This document shows, piece by piece, positions 1 through 8,961 of a DNA stretch of 64,000 nucleotides. The stretch spans positions 1 to 64,000 of the forward strand of contig NZ_JADWYJ010000003.1 in assembly GCF_021354595.1 (NCBI RefSeq), given 5' to 3'. The position numbers and the translations under genes are program-made. The stretch's first letter is position 1; each line of letters starts with the position of its first letter. Below the pieces are notes generated by a model. That model saw only the letters and a program-made list of their open reading frames with translations, ran no database searches and was not told where the DNA came from. The DNA comes from Maribellus sp. CM-23 (GTDB lineage Bacteria > Bacteroidota > Bacteroidia > Bacteroidales > Prolixibacteraceae).

Positions 1-2
1 GT

Positions 3-1151
3 GCAGATAATATTCCGGACAATGTACAGGTAAACCTGACCGACGGAGAATTATTGTATGCCAACGAAGAACTGTCTGAAGCAGTAATCCAGTTTACTTA
101 TACCATTTGCAGCAATGCAAACCCAGAAAATTGTTCTACCGCCGAAGTAACTATCCACATACAACTTGATACCGACTGTGACGGAGTTCCGAATGTGATC
201 GATATTGACGACGACGATGATGGTATACTTGATATCCACGAAGATCAAAATGCATTGAATCAACAAACACTGGATTCGGATGGTGACGGAATCGTTGACA
301 GACTGGATATTGACTCTGACAACGACGGAATTCCGGACAACATTGAATGGCAGCAAACCATTACAGAAGGCATTCAGTATGCTGAAAATGGTGGAGTTGA
401 TCAAGGACTTGACTACTATCCTCCACTGGGCTCTGACTCAAATGGAAATGGTTGGGATGATCAGTACGATGACCTGGGAGTATACTACGATCCGGTTGAC
501 ATGGATCTGGACGGAATCCCGGATTATTTGGATGAAGATTCAGATGGTGATGGCATTGCCGACTATATTGAAGGATGGGATGAAACACCACATGATACAA
601 TTGCCGATGTTGATTACATTGGATCAGACCTTGACGGTGACGGATTAGATGATGCATACGATTCATATGATACAAGTGAAGAATGGCTTCACGGACTAAA
701 CGCCATTGGATCAAATGCTCCATTGCAGGATTCAGACACCATTATTGGAGTACGTGACTGGAGAGATGATTATGTACCTTCAATCGAAGGTGGAGGTGGA
801 GAAGCCGAAGGATGTGAATTATTCATCCCGAATGGATTCTCTCCGAACGGAGATACTCACAACGACTATTTTGAAATAATATTTACCTGTGAAACCGGTG
901 ATTTATTATTCGAAGAAGAATATCCGGATGCCAAAATAGAGATATTCAACCGTTGGGGTAACAAGGTTTACGAAAAAGCCAACTATGGCAATACCCAAAG
1001 ATGGAGCTACCAGGATGCATGGTGGGATGGTAAATCAACCAATAAGATGCAGGTTGGCAGGGATAATCTTCCCACAGCGACCTACTTCTACATCTTATAC
1101 CTGGGAGAGGGAAGCAAGCCAATTACAGGAACAATATTCCTAAATAATTAA
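3..1151 (+). CDS. Partial T9SS-secreted adhesin with thrombospondin type 3 repeats and a gliding-motility C-terminal domain
   Basis: The gene is cut by the left edge of the window; its frame is open from base 3, so about 382 C-terminal residues remain. The first half carries calcium-binding thrombospondin type 3-like repeats, seen as DTDCDGVPN, DSDGDGIVD, DSDNDGIPD, DMDLDGIPD, DSDGDGIAD and DLDGDGLDD. The last ~110 residues match the CHU_C/type B sorting domain that sends proteins through the type IX secretion system: FIPNGFSPNGD, IEIFNRWGNKVYEK, TYFYILYLG. The product is probably a very large cell-surface protein in adhesion or gliding. A PorP/SprF gene follows at once, the usual pairing. 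An apparent TTG start at 54 is not the real start because the frame continues upstream. Confidence 0.93.
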   Translation, partial: ADNIPDNVQVNLTDGELLYANEELSEAVIQFTYTICSNANPENCSTAEVTIHIQLDTDCDGVPNVIDIDDDDDGILDIHEDQNALNQQTLDSDGDGIVDRLDIDSDNDGIPDNIEWQQTITEGIQYAENGGVDQGLDYYPPLGSDSNGNGWDDQYDDLGVYYDPVDMDLDGIPDYLDEDSDGDGIADYIEGWDETPHDTIADVDYIGSDLDGDGLDDAYDSYDTSEEWLHGLNAIGSNAPLQDSDTIIGVRDWRDDYVPSIEGGGGEAEGCELFIPNGFSPNGDTHNDYFEIIFTCETGDLLFEEEYPDAKIEIFNRWGNKVYEKANYGNTQRWSYQDAWWDGKSTNKMQVGRDNLPTATYFYILYLGEGSKPITGTIFLNN

Positions 1152-1195
1152 TGGTAATGATTAATGAAATGTTGAATCCAAAAAAAGAAAGAACG

Positions 1196-2140
1196 ATGAA
1201 AACGAAATTAAATATTATCAAAGCTTTAGGGATCCTGGCAATTGCATTGACAACATTCACTTCTAACGCCCAGCAGGACCCAATGTACACTCAGTACATG
1301 TTTAACACGCAAACCATCAACCCTGCTTATGCAGGGACATGGGAGTCGGTAGGCTTTATGGCACTGGCCAGAAATCAATGGACAGGCTGGAATGGTGCAC
1401 CTGAAACATTTACTTTTTCACTCCAAGCTCCGCTTAGAAATGAACGCGTTGCCTTAGGTTTAAATGTAATTGGAGATAAAGTTGGGATGGTTAAGCGTTT
1501 TGATATTTCTGCCGACTACTCTTATTTGGTTCCGATTAGTGAACGTACCAATTTGAGATTGGGATTAAAAGGCGGATTTGTAAACTATACCAACAACCTC
1601 CAGGATTACAGTATTATTGATCCCAACGACCCCAACTTTATTGGGAGAATAAGCAGCGTGAAACCCAACTTTGGTGTTGGAGCCTTTCTTTACAGCAAGC
1701 GGGCCTATCTTGGGTTTTCTGTTCCGAGGGTATTGAATGTAAAGCTTGACTCCGATATGCAAAGTGCCGCTGTTCAGGCCGAAATCAGACACTATTTCCT
1801 GATTGCCGGTGCGGTTTTCGATTTGGGTGAGGATGTTAAATTCAAACCAACGATGCTGAGTAAAGCATCGTTTACTTCGGAAACAGGTACTCCCCTTCAA
1901 ATGGACTTTTCAGGAAACTTCCTGATCAAAGAAAAACTTTGGCTGGGAGCCATGTACCGTACCGGGTCTTCCTACGGCTTTATTGCCCAGTGGATTTTCG
2001 ACAAAAAGTTGCGCGTTGGTTATGCGATCGATTTTGCCACCAACAACATCAAGCACCACAACAACGGAACCCACGAAATTATGGTGTCGTACGAACTTAA
2101 ATTCAGAAAAGAAGAAGTGGTTTCACCACGATACTTCTAA
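1196..2140 (+). CDS. PorP/SprF family type IX secretion membrane protein
   Basis: This 314-residue outer-membrane barrel belongs to the PorP/SprF family, which anchors or helps secrete a cognate T9SS cargo with a type B C-terminal domain. Visible features are a signal peptide (MKTKLNIIKALGILAIALTT... ending near NAQQ), the family opening DPMYTQYMFNTQTINPAYAG, and alternating beta-strand sequence to a C-terminal ELKFRK segment. An in-frame ATG at 1151 overlaps the stop codon of the adhesin, but the signal peptide only makes sense from the ATG at 1196, which follows a purine-rich run. The two genes are almost certainly co-transcribed, and the adhesin is the likely client. Confidence 0.93.
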   Translation: MKTKLNIIKALGILAIALTTFTSNAQQDPMYTQYMFNTQTINPAYAGTWESVGFMALARNQWTGWNGAPETFTFSLQAPLRNERVALGLNVIGDKVGMVKRFDISADYSYLVPISERTNLRLGLKGGFVNYTNNLQDYSIIDPNDPNFIGRISSVKPNFGVGAFLYSKRAYLGFSVPRVLNVKLDSDMQSAAVQAEIRHYFLIAGAVFDLGEDVKFKPTMLSKASFTSETGTPLQMDFSGNFLIKEKLWLGAMYRTGSSYGFIAQWIFDKKLRVGYAIDFATNNIKHHNNGTHEIMVSYELKFRKEEVVSPRYF

Positions 2141-2158
2141 AAGATATTGTTGTGTTTT

Positions 2159-2374
2159 TTAGAACCCGAGTTCCAGCTTCCCTTGCTGGTTCTTGGGTTT
2201 CTTCTTTTGATGCGCTTCCACAATGGCGTCGATCTCGGGCAAACAGCGGCCACAAGACGTGCCGGCCCGCGTAAACTCCTGTATGTGTGAAGTGGTTTCT
2301 GCCCCTTTCTCTAAAACAGATTTAATCTCACTTTCGTCTATCAAGTTGCAAATGCAAACCAGTTTTCGCGCCAT
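2159..2374 (-). CDS. BFD-like [2Fe-2S] binding protein
   Basis: A 71-residue protein with the four-cysteine pattern of bacterioferritin-associated ferredoxin domains: C7 and C9 in LVCICN, then C41 and C44 in SCGRC, with 31 residues between the pairs as in the BFD fold. Such domains bind a [2Fe-2S] cluster. They either release iron from bacterioferritin or form parts of nitrite reductases and related enzymes. Here the domain is free-standing with a lysine-rich tail. No bacterioferritin gene is visible nearby, so the partner is unknown. It faces the porP gene convergently. Confidence 0.85.
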   Translation of the reverse strand: MARKLVCICNLIDESEIKSVLEKGAETTSHIQEFTRAGTSCGRCLPEIDAIVEAHQKKKPKNQQGKLELGF

Positions 2375-2446
2375 TATAGATTGCCGTTTATAATATTAGT
2401 GATTAAGTATTTTGAATTAACCCGAATTCACGTTAAACTATTTTGC

Positions 2447-2572
2447 CTCCAGAGTCCCAATGCCTCGACAGAATCTTTCAATGCAAATATTAAAGCTTTC
2501 AGGAATCAATTCAGAGGAGTGCGGGATGTCAGCTTTTCCTTTTTATACTTGCCAAAATTTATGAGTGAAGTT
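2447..2572 (+). pseudogene. Remnant of an ISAon1/ISL3-type DDE transposase
   Basis: An open frame here encodes SPNASTESFNANIKAFRNQF followed by RGVRDVSFSFLYLPKF. This resembles the end of Bacteroidota ISAon1-like transposases, whose C-termini read NASAESFNAKIKAFR...RGV.D..FFLFRL. Only about 40 residues match; the preceding catalytic domain is absent and the sequence upstream in the frame (MPFIILVIKYFELTR) is unrelated. The fragment lies about 190 bp from tRNA-Met, a common insertion neighbourhood. No terminal inverted repeats or target duplications could be picked out. The family assignment is from memory of the motif. Confidence 0.6.
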
Positions 2573-2715
2573 TGTTTCTCCTCAGAAAGTTCATTTGATC
2601 CGTTTTTAGCCAAGTGTTTCCTAGTGATTTTTCGTAAAATAAAGATCAGCCGCGAGAAGATTGAATTGAAATATGAAGTTGTTTATATTGACGGCGCGAG
2701 GTTGCCGTAAAATAA

Positions 2716-2750
2716 AAAGAGGTTACAAATTTTTCATTTGTAACCTCTTT
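2716..2750 (-). terminator. Strong hairpin terminator after tRNA-Met
   Basis: A perfect 15-bp inverted repeat (AAAGAGGTTACAAAT and its complement) encloses a 5-nt loop. On the minus strand it is followed by a T-rich run, so it ends the tRNA-Met transcript. It could also act on the plus strand. Confidence 0.85.
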
Positions 2751-2758
2751 ATTTTCAG

Positions 2759-2832
2759 TAGCGAGAGGCGGGCTTGAACCGCCGACCTCATGATTATGAA
2801 TCATGCGCTCTAACCAGCTGAGCTACCTCGCC
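2759..2832 (-). tRNA. tRNA-Met (CAU)
   Basis: The minus strand folds into a standard 74-nt cloverleaf: acceptor GGCGAGG with TCTCGCT, D arm GCTC/GAGC, anticodon stem CATGA/TCATG with loop TTCATAA (anticodon CAT), and T arm GGCGG-TTCAAGC-CCGCC. The first acceptor pair is G-U, unlike the unpaired C1-A72 of bacterial initiator tRNA, so an elongator Met tRNA is likeliest. A tRNA-Ile2 with modified CAU cannot be excluded by sequence alone. CCA is not encoded. Confidence 0.95.
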
Positions 2833-3024
2833 ATTTTTGTTACGATTTCCTGTCTTTTTGACCCCTCCGGTACGCTAACCGGTTTTGAATTTCGCGGTGC
2901 AAATATAGTATTTATTTTTATTTACCTCCAGATTTTCTCATTTTTTTAAAAAGAACTTTATCCGGCCGGAAATTCGTGTTTGTTAGTTCCGTTCATAATA
3001 TATATATTGCCGAAAATCAAACAA

Positions 3025-3405
3025 ATGCCAGACAAAGTTAGAATACAAATTGAGTTCCTCATTAACTGCTCGCCCAAAGTTCTGTATAACAGGCTGAGCA
3101 CAGCCTCAGGGCTTACCGAGTGGTTTGCTGATGATGTACGCATAAAGGGGAAAAAATTTACTTTCATCTGGGATAAAACAGAACAAACGGCAGAAATGAC
3201 CCTGCAAAAAGAAAATAGGTTGGTACGTTTTAGCTGGCTGGATGAAGAAGAAGGAACTTACTTTGAGTTTCGCATTATCCAGGATGAACTGACCGGAGAT
3301 GTTTCGTTGCTGATTACTGATTTTGCCGAAGAGGGTGAAGAGGAAGAAACACGGGATTTGTGGGAGACCCAGGTTTCAGATCTTAAACATTTGGTTGGTT
3401 CCTGA
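3025..3405 (+). CDS. START-like/AHA1 domain protein
   Basis: A 126-residue soluble protein of the SRPBCC (START/AHA1-like) superfamily, in the form conserved across Bacteroidota: VRIQIEFLINCSPKVLYNRLS, GLTEWFADDV, FTFIWDKTEQTAEM, YFEFRI, DELTGDVSLLITDFAEE. The fold makes a hydrophobic pocket, but no ligand is established for this subgroup. The ATG at 3025 (MPDKVRIQ) gives the conserved N-terminus; an upstream in-frame ATG at 2980 would add 15 non-conserved residues. The acidic patch EEGEEEETRD near the C-terminus is typical. Confidence 0.88.
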   Translation: MPDKVRIQIEFLINCSPKVLYNRLSTASGLTEWFADDVRIKGKKFTFIWDKTEQTAEMTLQKENRLVRFSWLDEEEGTYFEFRIIQDELTGDVSLLITDFAEEGEEEETRDLWETQVSDLKHLVGS

Positions 3406-3490
3406 TTTGTCCGGTTGTTTCCGTTTCTTATTTTTTAGGAAATCATAAGGAATCTTAACTCTTTTCCCTTTCCCAAATGCCAAAATAACT

Positions 3491-3498
3491 TAGCTTTG
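3491..3498 (+). promoter_or_regulatory. Bacteroidota -7 box upstream of the LptF/LptG gene
   Basis: TAGCTTTG matches the TAnnTTTG -7 element of Bacteroidota primary-sigma promoters and lies 29 bp before the start codon. No clear TTTG -33 element stands 19 bp upstream. Confidence 0.55.
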
Positions 3499-3527
3499 TA
3501 CACGTTTCTTGTGCAGAAATCAAATTA

Positions 3528-5012
3528 ATGAAGCGCTTACATTTATACATTATAAAGTCTTTCGTTGGTCCTTTTATTATGACCTTTTTCATCGTGCTGT
3601 TCGTTTTATTGATGCAGTTTCTTTGGAAATACGTTGACGACCTGGTAGGAAAAGGACTTGAATTCGACGTTTTGGGCGAGATGATGTTCTACGCCGGATT
3701 TGCCCTGTTGCCACTGGCCTTTCCGCTGGCGATGCTTCTGGCATCGATAATGACATTTGGTTCGTTGGGTGAGAACTACGAACTGGTGGCAATGAAGTCG
3801 GCTGGAATTTCGCTTTTTCGCATCATGAAACCTTTGATGGTTATCGCAGTGCTGGTAACATTTTCGGCTTTTTATTTCTCAAACAATATCATTCCCAAAA
3901 CAAATCTTCGGTTTCAAACCCTGATGTACAGTGTAAAACAGCAGCGGCCGGAATTGGTGCTGCAGTCGGGAGTGTTTACCAACGAAATGGATGGCTACAG
4001 CATTAAAGTGGGGCGAAAAGACAGCAAAACCAAAATGTTGTATGATTTGCTGATTTACGATCATACCTCAGGAAAGACAAACGAAAGTGTCACCGTAGCC
4101 GACTCCGGAATGTTGCGCATTACCGAGGATAAGCAGTATATGGTGCTGAACTTGTTTCACGGTGTAAATTATGAGGAAGACAAATCGCAAGGTGCCCGGG
4201 GAAGTGGTGAGAACAATGGTTTTCGGCGCGATTCGTTTGATGAGCAGATCATCCGGGTTAAAGTGCGTGGTTTTGATTTTAACCGCAAAGACGAAGATCT
4301 TTTCCGAAACAAGTATAGCATGTTGTCGATTACAGAGCTTCAGGCGATGGAAGACACGCTTTCTGACGAATACTATTCGCAGTTGAGCAAATACATGGTG
4401 CAAATCAACCTGAATGCTACCATTTCCCGGAAAATGCACAATCTGGTGCAACGGCACGACTCGCTAAAGATTGAAACCGATGTGCCGGAGGCAGACTCTA
4501 TTTTTGATTTTGATACCTTTTTCACTGGCAGAGATAAATGGGTGCAGGCCGAAATTGCGGGCATTGCCCTGCAAAATGCACGGAGTGTAACCCAAAATAT
4601 TAACATGTACGAAAATCAGCTGTACAGTCGGAAAAAGTGGCTGAACAAGTATAAAATGGAACGGCATCGGAAATTTACACTGTCGGTGGCTGTGTTGATC
4701 TTCTTTTTTATCGGTGCACCACTGGGGGCAATTATCCGGAAAGGAGGATTGGGAATGCCGGTGATCGTTTCGATACTTATGTTCATCCTCTATTATATCA
4801 TCTCGATGACCGGTGAGAAATCGGCGCGCGAAGATGTGTGGTCGATGTTTGGCGGAATGTGGTTTTCGTCGTTTATATTTTTGCCGCTCGGAGTTTGGCT
4901 GACTTACAAAGCTGTTACCGATTCTTCGATTATGTCAAGCGAAACTTATACTAAGTTGTTTAGCAAATTGGGCTTGTCGAAGCTAATTTCAAAAAAAGAA
5001 AAGAAAGAGTAG
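3528..5012 (+). CDS. LptF/LptG family lipopolysaccharide export permease
   Basis: A 494-residue inner-membrane protein of the YjgP/YjgQ (LptF/LptG) family, the transmembrane half of the LptB2FG complex that extracts LPS from the inner membrane. Three N-terminal membrane segments are visible (GPFIMTFFIVLFVLLMQFLW, FALLPLAFPLAMLLASIM, and around VIAVLVTFSAFYFS). A large periplasmic domain with a charged helical region (residues ~290-380) follows, then three C-terminal segments (SVAVLIFFFIGAPLGAIIRKGG, VIVSILMFILYYIIS, SSFIFLPLGVWLTYKA). GAPLGAIIRKGGLG is the family's coupling motif. Two glycosyltransferase genes follow closely, in keeping with an envelope-polysaccharide role. Confidence 0.92.
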   Translation: MKRLHLYIIKSFVGPFIMTFFIVLFVLLMQFLWKYVDDLVGKGLEFDVLGEMMFYAGFALLPLAFPLAMLLASIMTFGSLGENYELVAMKSAGISLFRIMKPLMVIAVLVTFSAFYFSNNIIPKTNLRFQTLMYSVKQQRPELVLQSGVFTNEMDGYSIKVGRKDSKTKMLYDLLIYDHTSGKTNESVTVADSGMLRITEDKQYMVLNLFHGVNYEEDKSQGARGSGENNGFRRDSFDEQIIRVKVRGFDFNRKDEDLFRNKYSMLSITELQAMEDTLSDEYYSQLSKYMVQINLNATISRKMHNLVQRHDSLKIETDVPEADSIFDFDTFFTGRDKWVQAEIAGIALQNARSVTQNINMYENQLYSRKKWLNKYKMERHRKFTLSVAVLIFFFIGAPLGAIIRKGGLGMPVIVSILMFILYYIISMTGEKSAREDVWSMFGGMWFSSFIFLPLGVWLTYKAVTDSSIMSSETYTKLFSKLGLSKLISKKEKKE

Positions 5013-5016
5013 TGCC

Positions 5017-6219
5017 ATGAGAATATTACAGGTAACCAATAAAGTGCCTTATCCTACCAAGGACGGTGGTGCCATCGCCTGTATGAATCTGACAAAGGGT
5101 TTTTCCCTGCTTGGTCACGATGTGACTGTTTTATCGATGAATACGGTAAAGCACCACATTACGCTGGACGAGATTCCGGAAAGCATTAAAAACCTGGCTG
5201 AATTCAGGCTGGTAGATGTTCCGGCAAGAATCAGTGCTATTAAAGCGGTTGTAAACCTGCTTTTTTCGCAGCAACCCTATAATGCAAGCCGCTTTATTGC
5301 TGACAATTTTTCAACCGAATTAATAAGGCTGCTGACCGAAAAAGAATTCGACATTATCCAGTTGGAAGGATTGTACGTGTGTCCGTATATTTCTTTGATT
5401 CGTGAATTTTCGAAAGCATTGATCGTTTACCGGGCACACAATATCGAGCACGAAATTTGGGCTAGGTCGGCCGAGATTAGTCAGGGCCTTAAGAAATTTT
5501 ACCTCAGAAACCTGGCCATCAGAATTCGCAAGTTTGAGACCCGCCTGTTGAATAATTACGATGTGTTGGTGCCGATTACACAGCGCGACGAATCCATCCT
5601 GTACGGAATGGGCAACCGCAAACCTTCAATGGTATCCCAAACGGGGATCGATAGTTCGGTGTTGTTTCCCAATGCGCGTAACCTCGAATATCCATCGCTT
5701 TTTCATATCGGATCGATGGAGTGGGGGCCCAACCAGGAAGGATTGCTCTGGTTTGTCCAGAATTGTTGGCCGGCTATTCACCAAAAATACCCTGACCTTA
5801 AATTTTATGTGGCCGGAAGAAATGCACCGGCGTGGATGGCAAAGAAATTTGATCAGCCCAATGTGCAGTTTTTAGGCGAAATAGCGGATGCTTATGAATT
5901 CATGAATTCAAAGGCGATCATGGTTGTGCCACTTTTTTCCGGATCCGGTATGCGGGTGAAAATCATCGAAGGGATGGCACTCGGGAAAAGCATTGTTTCT
6001 ACTCCCATTGGGGTAGAAGGTATTGAAGTAGAAAAGAACAGACACATTTTAATTGCCGAAACAGTCGAACAGTTTGTTGACGCGGTGTCGGAGTTGGTTG
6101 ACAACAAAGAACTGTTTGAAAACATCGGGCGGAATGCCATCGGCTTTATACACGAAAAATTTGATAACTTAGCTGCTGCCAGTAAACTCATTGATTTTTA
6201 TAAACAATACATTAAATGA
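5017..6219 (+). CDS. Glycosyltransferase family 4 (GT-B fold)
   Basis: A 400-residue cytoplasmic glycosyltransferase. The N-terminal half has the GT-B acceptor domain opening MRILQVTNKVPYPTKDGGA. The C-terminal half holds the nucleotide-sugar site of GT4 enzymes: LFHIGSMEWGPNQEGLLWFV, FYVAGRNAP, VQFLGEIAD and VVPLFSGSGMRVKIIEGMALGK, including the E-x7-E-like motif. It starts 4 bp after the LptF/LptG stop codon and overlaps the next gene by 4 bp, so the three form an operon. Donor and acceptor sugars cannot be told; LPS or exopolysaccharide decoration is inferred from context. Confidence 0.9.
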   Translation: MRILQVTNKVPYPTKDGGAIACMNLTKGFSLLGHDVTVLSMNTVKHHITLDEIPESIKNLAEFRLVDVPARISAIKAVVNLLFSQQPYNASRFIADNFSTELIRLLTEKEFDIIQLEGLYVCPYISLIREFSKALIVYRAHNIEHEIWARSAEISQGLKKFYLRNLAIRIRKFETRLLNNYDVLVPITQRDESILYGMGNRKPSMVSQTGIDSSVLFPNARNLEYPSLFHIGSMEWGPNQEGLLWFVQNCWPAIHQKYPDLKFYVAGRNAPAWMAKKFDQPNVQFLGEIADAYEFMNSKAIMVVPLFSGSGMRVKIIEGMALGKSIVSTPIGVEGIEVEKNRHILIAETVEQFVDAVSELVDNKELFENIGRNAIGFIHEKFDNLAAASKLIDFYKQYIK

Positions 6220-7403
6220 TGCTGACCATCTTGTTCTGGGGACTGTTATTCATTCTGTTTTATACATACCTGGGTTATGGTTTGGTGTTGTGGTTGCTGG
6301 TAAAAATTAAGCATCTGATTTCCCCGCATAAAAAAAATCATTACAAGGAATCTTTTGAGCCCGAGGTGTGTTTGTTCGTAACTGCCTACAACGAAAAGGA
6401 TTACATCCGGCAGAAAATAGAGAATTCATTTGCACTTGATTATCCCAAAGAGAAAATACAATATGTATGGGTAACCGATGGATCTGACGACGGAACCCCT
6501 GATTTGCTACGGGCATATCCGGAGCTGGAAGTGTATCATTTACCGGAAAGACGCGGGAAAATGCATGCTATGAACCGGGGAATGAAGTTCGTAAAAGCTC
6601 CGCTTGTTATTTTTTCTGATACCAATACCTTACTTGGCCGGAACTCGATTCGGGAAATAGTGAAACGGTTTAGCGACGAAAATGTGGGATGTGTGGCCGG
6701 CGAGAAAAGGATCATCGAAAATGATTCGGAAACCGCCGCCGGAGCAGGAGAGGGGCTATACTGGAAATTGGAATCGTGGATCAAACAAAACGATTCGGGG
6801 CTAAACTCGGCAGTGGGGGCCGTTGGCGAGTTGTTTGCCATTCGGACCAGGCTTTTTGAGGAAGTGGAAACCGATACCTTACTTGACGACTTTATTATTT
6901 CTCTGCGTATTGCCATGAGGGGCTACAAAATAGCTTACGCACCCAATGCTTTTGCTGAAGAAACGGCTTCGTTAAATGTGCACGAAGAGCTAAAGCGAAA
7001 AATACGGATTGCAGCAGGCGGGGTGCAGACCATCTTCCGTTTAAAGGGGCTGATGAATCCGTTCAAATACGGTATTCTTTCGTGGCAATATTTTTCGCAC
7101 AAGGTTTTGCGGTGGACCATTACACCCCTTGCTTTGTTTGTACTTCCCTGGGTAAACCTGATGCTGGTGGTACAACAGGATAACTGGAGTCCTGCCAATT
7201 TCTATGCACTTGTGTTTTTGTTTCAGTTGGTGTGTTATGCTGTTGCTTTGCTCGGGTGGTATTTTGAGAACAAGAGAATACGAGTAAAACTATTTTTTGC
7301 TCCCTACTATTTTGTAATGATCAACTATGCCGGAATTCGAGGAGTCATGCGTTACCTCAAAGGACGGCAGTCAGTAAACTGGGAGAAATCAAAACGTGCC
7401 TAA
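6216..7403 (+). CDS. Membrane-bound glycosyltransferase family 2
   Basis: A 395-residue GT2 enzyme of the processive-synthase type. An N-terminal membrane segment (TILFWGLLFILFYTYLGYGL) leads into the GT-A domain: VTAYNEKDYIRQKIENS, WVTDGSDDGT, and FSDTNTLL in the place of the metal-binding DxD. TLLDDFIISLRIA follows as the acceptor-side acidic motif. C-terminal membrane helices follow (ITPLALFVLPWVNLMLVV, FYALVFLFQLVCYAVALLGW). The start overlaps the preceding GT4 gene by ATGA, indicating translational coupling. It probably builds or extends a surface glycan. Confidence 0.9.
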   Translation: MMLTILFWGLLFILFYTYLGYGLVLWLLVKIKHLISPHKKNHYKESFEPEVCLFVTAYNEKDYIRQKIENSFALDYPKEKIQYVWVTDGSDDGTPDLLRAYPELEVYHLPERRGKMHAMNRGMKFVKAPLVIFSDTNTLLGRNSIREIVKRFSDENVGCVAGEKRIIENDSETAAGAGEGLYWKLESWIKQNDSGLNSAVGAVGELFAIRTRLFEEVETDTLLDDFIISLRIAMRGYKIAYAPNAFAEETASLNVHEELKRKIRIAAGGVQTIFRLKGLMNPFKYGILSWQYFSHKVLRWTITPLALFVLPWVNLMLVVQQDNWSPANFYALVFLFQLVCYAVALLGWYFENKRIRVKLFFAPYYFVMINYAGIRGVMRYLKGRQSVNWEKSKRA

Positions 7404-7520
7404 GAGGCGTTTGGCGTATTAGTCCGGTCAATTAATAGTTTTGGTAATATTCTCGGCCGTTAATACTTTTGTTTGTAACCTTCTAACTTTTGTCTTTTCC
7501 CATTTCCCGTTTGCCTTATC

Positions 7521-8198
7521 CTAGGAAATATTGCCTTTCAGAAATCTTTTTTCGAGCAGGTCGGGCCGTTTAATGCCTTTCCAGATCCATTCCAGCTTTA
7601 TCTCATCGCTTTCCTGCTCGCTCAAACGCCAGTCAATATTATTATCCTGACGCATTTTAAGTGTGAGATGATGAAGTATAATAGCTGCCGAAACCGAAAT
7701 ATTGAAACTTTCGGTAAAACCATACATGGGGATTTTCAGAAACTCATCGGCTTCGTTGATAATGCTGTCGGTAATACCCGGCAATTCTGATCCAAACACC
7801 AGGGCAGTTTTCCCTTTGGATAGATCGAAATCAGGTAGTTCCTGATCGTTTAAATGCGGCGTGGTGGCAACAATCCGGTAGTTTTCAGCTTTTAGTTTTC
7901 GGATCACTTCCAGGTTTCCGTTTTCAGCGCCATTGTATTTTTTCATCGTCAGCCATTTCGATGAACCCATGGCAATCTCCCGGTTTACTTTAAACTCATT
8001 CCGGTTCTCGATAATGTGTACATCCTGTACGCCAAAACAGTCACAGGTGCGCAAAACAGCACTGGCATTCTGTGGCTGAAAAATATCCTCCAGCACAACG
8101 GTCAGGTACCTGGTTCGGGTAGCCAGTACTTTATTATAGAGTTCCAGCCGTTGAGGGGTAATGTATCCGGATAAGTATTCAAGTAGTTTTTTGTCCAT
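7521..8198 (-). CDS. TrmH-family tRNA/rRNA 2'-O-methyltransferase
   Basis: This SPOUT enzyme transfers methyl from S-adenosylmethionine to a ribose 2'-OH, in TrmH typically G18 of tRNA. The three family motifs are clear: VLEDIFQPQNASAVLRTCD (motif 1, with the catalytic Arg), ALVFGSELPGI (motif 2) and IPMYGFTESFNISVSAAI (motif 3). Starting at the ATG at 8198 (MDKKLLEYLSGYITPQR) gives 225 residues and the family's usual N-terminus. An upstream in-frame ATG at 8240 would add 14 atypical residues. The substrate is inferred from the close TrmH match. Confidence 0.9.
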   Translation of the reverse strand: MDKKLLEYLSGYITPQRLELYNKVLATRTRYLTVVLEDIFQPQNASAVLRTCDCFGVQDVHIIENRNEFKVNREIAMGSSKWLTMKKYNGAENGNLEVIRKLKAENYRIVATTPHLNDQELPDFDLSKGKTALVFGSELPGITDSIINEADEFLKIPMYGFTESFNISVSAAIILHHLTLKMRQDNNIDWRLSEQESDEIKLEWIWKGIKRPDLLEKRFLKGNIS

Positions 8199-8356
8199 CT
8201 TTGGTTTTCTTGTGTCGCAAACGAACATAAAGTTTTTCATTACATAATTATAGGTTGATGAATGAAAAACGAAGCTCGAGAACAGTCTGCAAATGGTTTC
8301 TTATGTGAAACTGAGATTTGCTTTAAAATTAATTGTGCTACAAAGGAACAATAAAA

Positions 8357-8379
8357 AAGGGAAGCAAAATGCTTCCCTT
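8357..8379 (-). terminator. Terminator of the HU gene
   Basis: AAGGGAAGCA and its complement form a 10-bp stem with a 3-nt loop. On the minus strand it is followed by TTTTTTATT. Confidence 0.85.
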
Positions 8380-8404
8380 CAAGTTTCTTTGCCTGTAGTG
8401 TATG

Positions 8405-8677
8405 TTATGACACTGCGTCAGCTAATTCAGCACCAGCTTTGAATTTAACTACCTTTTTAGCAGGAATTGTAATTTCTTTACCAGTTTGTGGGTTTCTACC
8501 TGTTCTGGCACCACGTTCAGAGATAGATAATGAGCCAAATCCAACGAGAGCAACTCTGTCACCGCCTTTAAGAGCGTCAGTTGTTGCATCAATAAAAGCG
8601 TCTAATGCTTTTTTTGCGTCGGCTTTGCTAAGGCCTGCTTTTTCGGCCATTGCGTCAATTAATTGTGCTTTATTCAT
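8405..8677 (-). CDS. HU family DNA-binding protein
   Basis: A 90-residue histone-like protein that bends and packages DNA. The HU/IHF signature is complete: [25 protein letters not shown] (dimer core), [21 protein letters not shown], and the minor-groove arm [22 protein letters not shown]. The proline of RNPQTG is the intercalating residue. The start at 8677 gives the exact family length; a longer frame to 8791 runs through AT-rich leader sequence. The gene is monocistronic, with its own strong terminator. Confidence 0.96.
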   Translation of the reverse strand: MNKAQLIDAMAEKAGLSKADAKKALDAFIDATTDALKGGDRVALVGFGSLSISERGARTGRNPQTGKEITIPAKKVVKFKAGAELADAVS

Positions 8678-8921
8678 AAGGCAAAATTTAAAATAATTAA
8701 TTAAGTGATTGAAATTAAAGTACTTAGTTATTGTAGTTAATTCTAATTTAAATCTTAGTTTTTTCTGAGATATTGATATCGGTACGTCCAAACATCAGTA
8801 AAATCAATACTTTCAGAGTGCTTTAACTAAAGCTTAGCTAAATTCAGAAATTAGTTTTAAAAAACCAAACCCTAAAACCCTTTTTTTTTCAGCACTTCCT
8901 GAAAAATTTGACAAAAAACTT

Positions 8922-8951
8922 TTTGTGGTTTAAAAAATTAATCTACTTTTG
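8922..8951 (+). promoter_or_regulatory. Promoter of tRNA-Ser
   Basis: TTTG at 8922-8925, 18 bp of spacer, then TACTTTTG at 8944-8951 fit the Bacteroidota -33/-7 promoter. It ends 10 bp before the mature tRNA 5' end. Confidence 0.75.
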
Positions 8952-8961
8952 CACCGCATCC

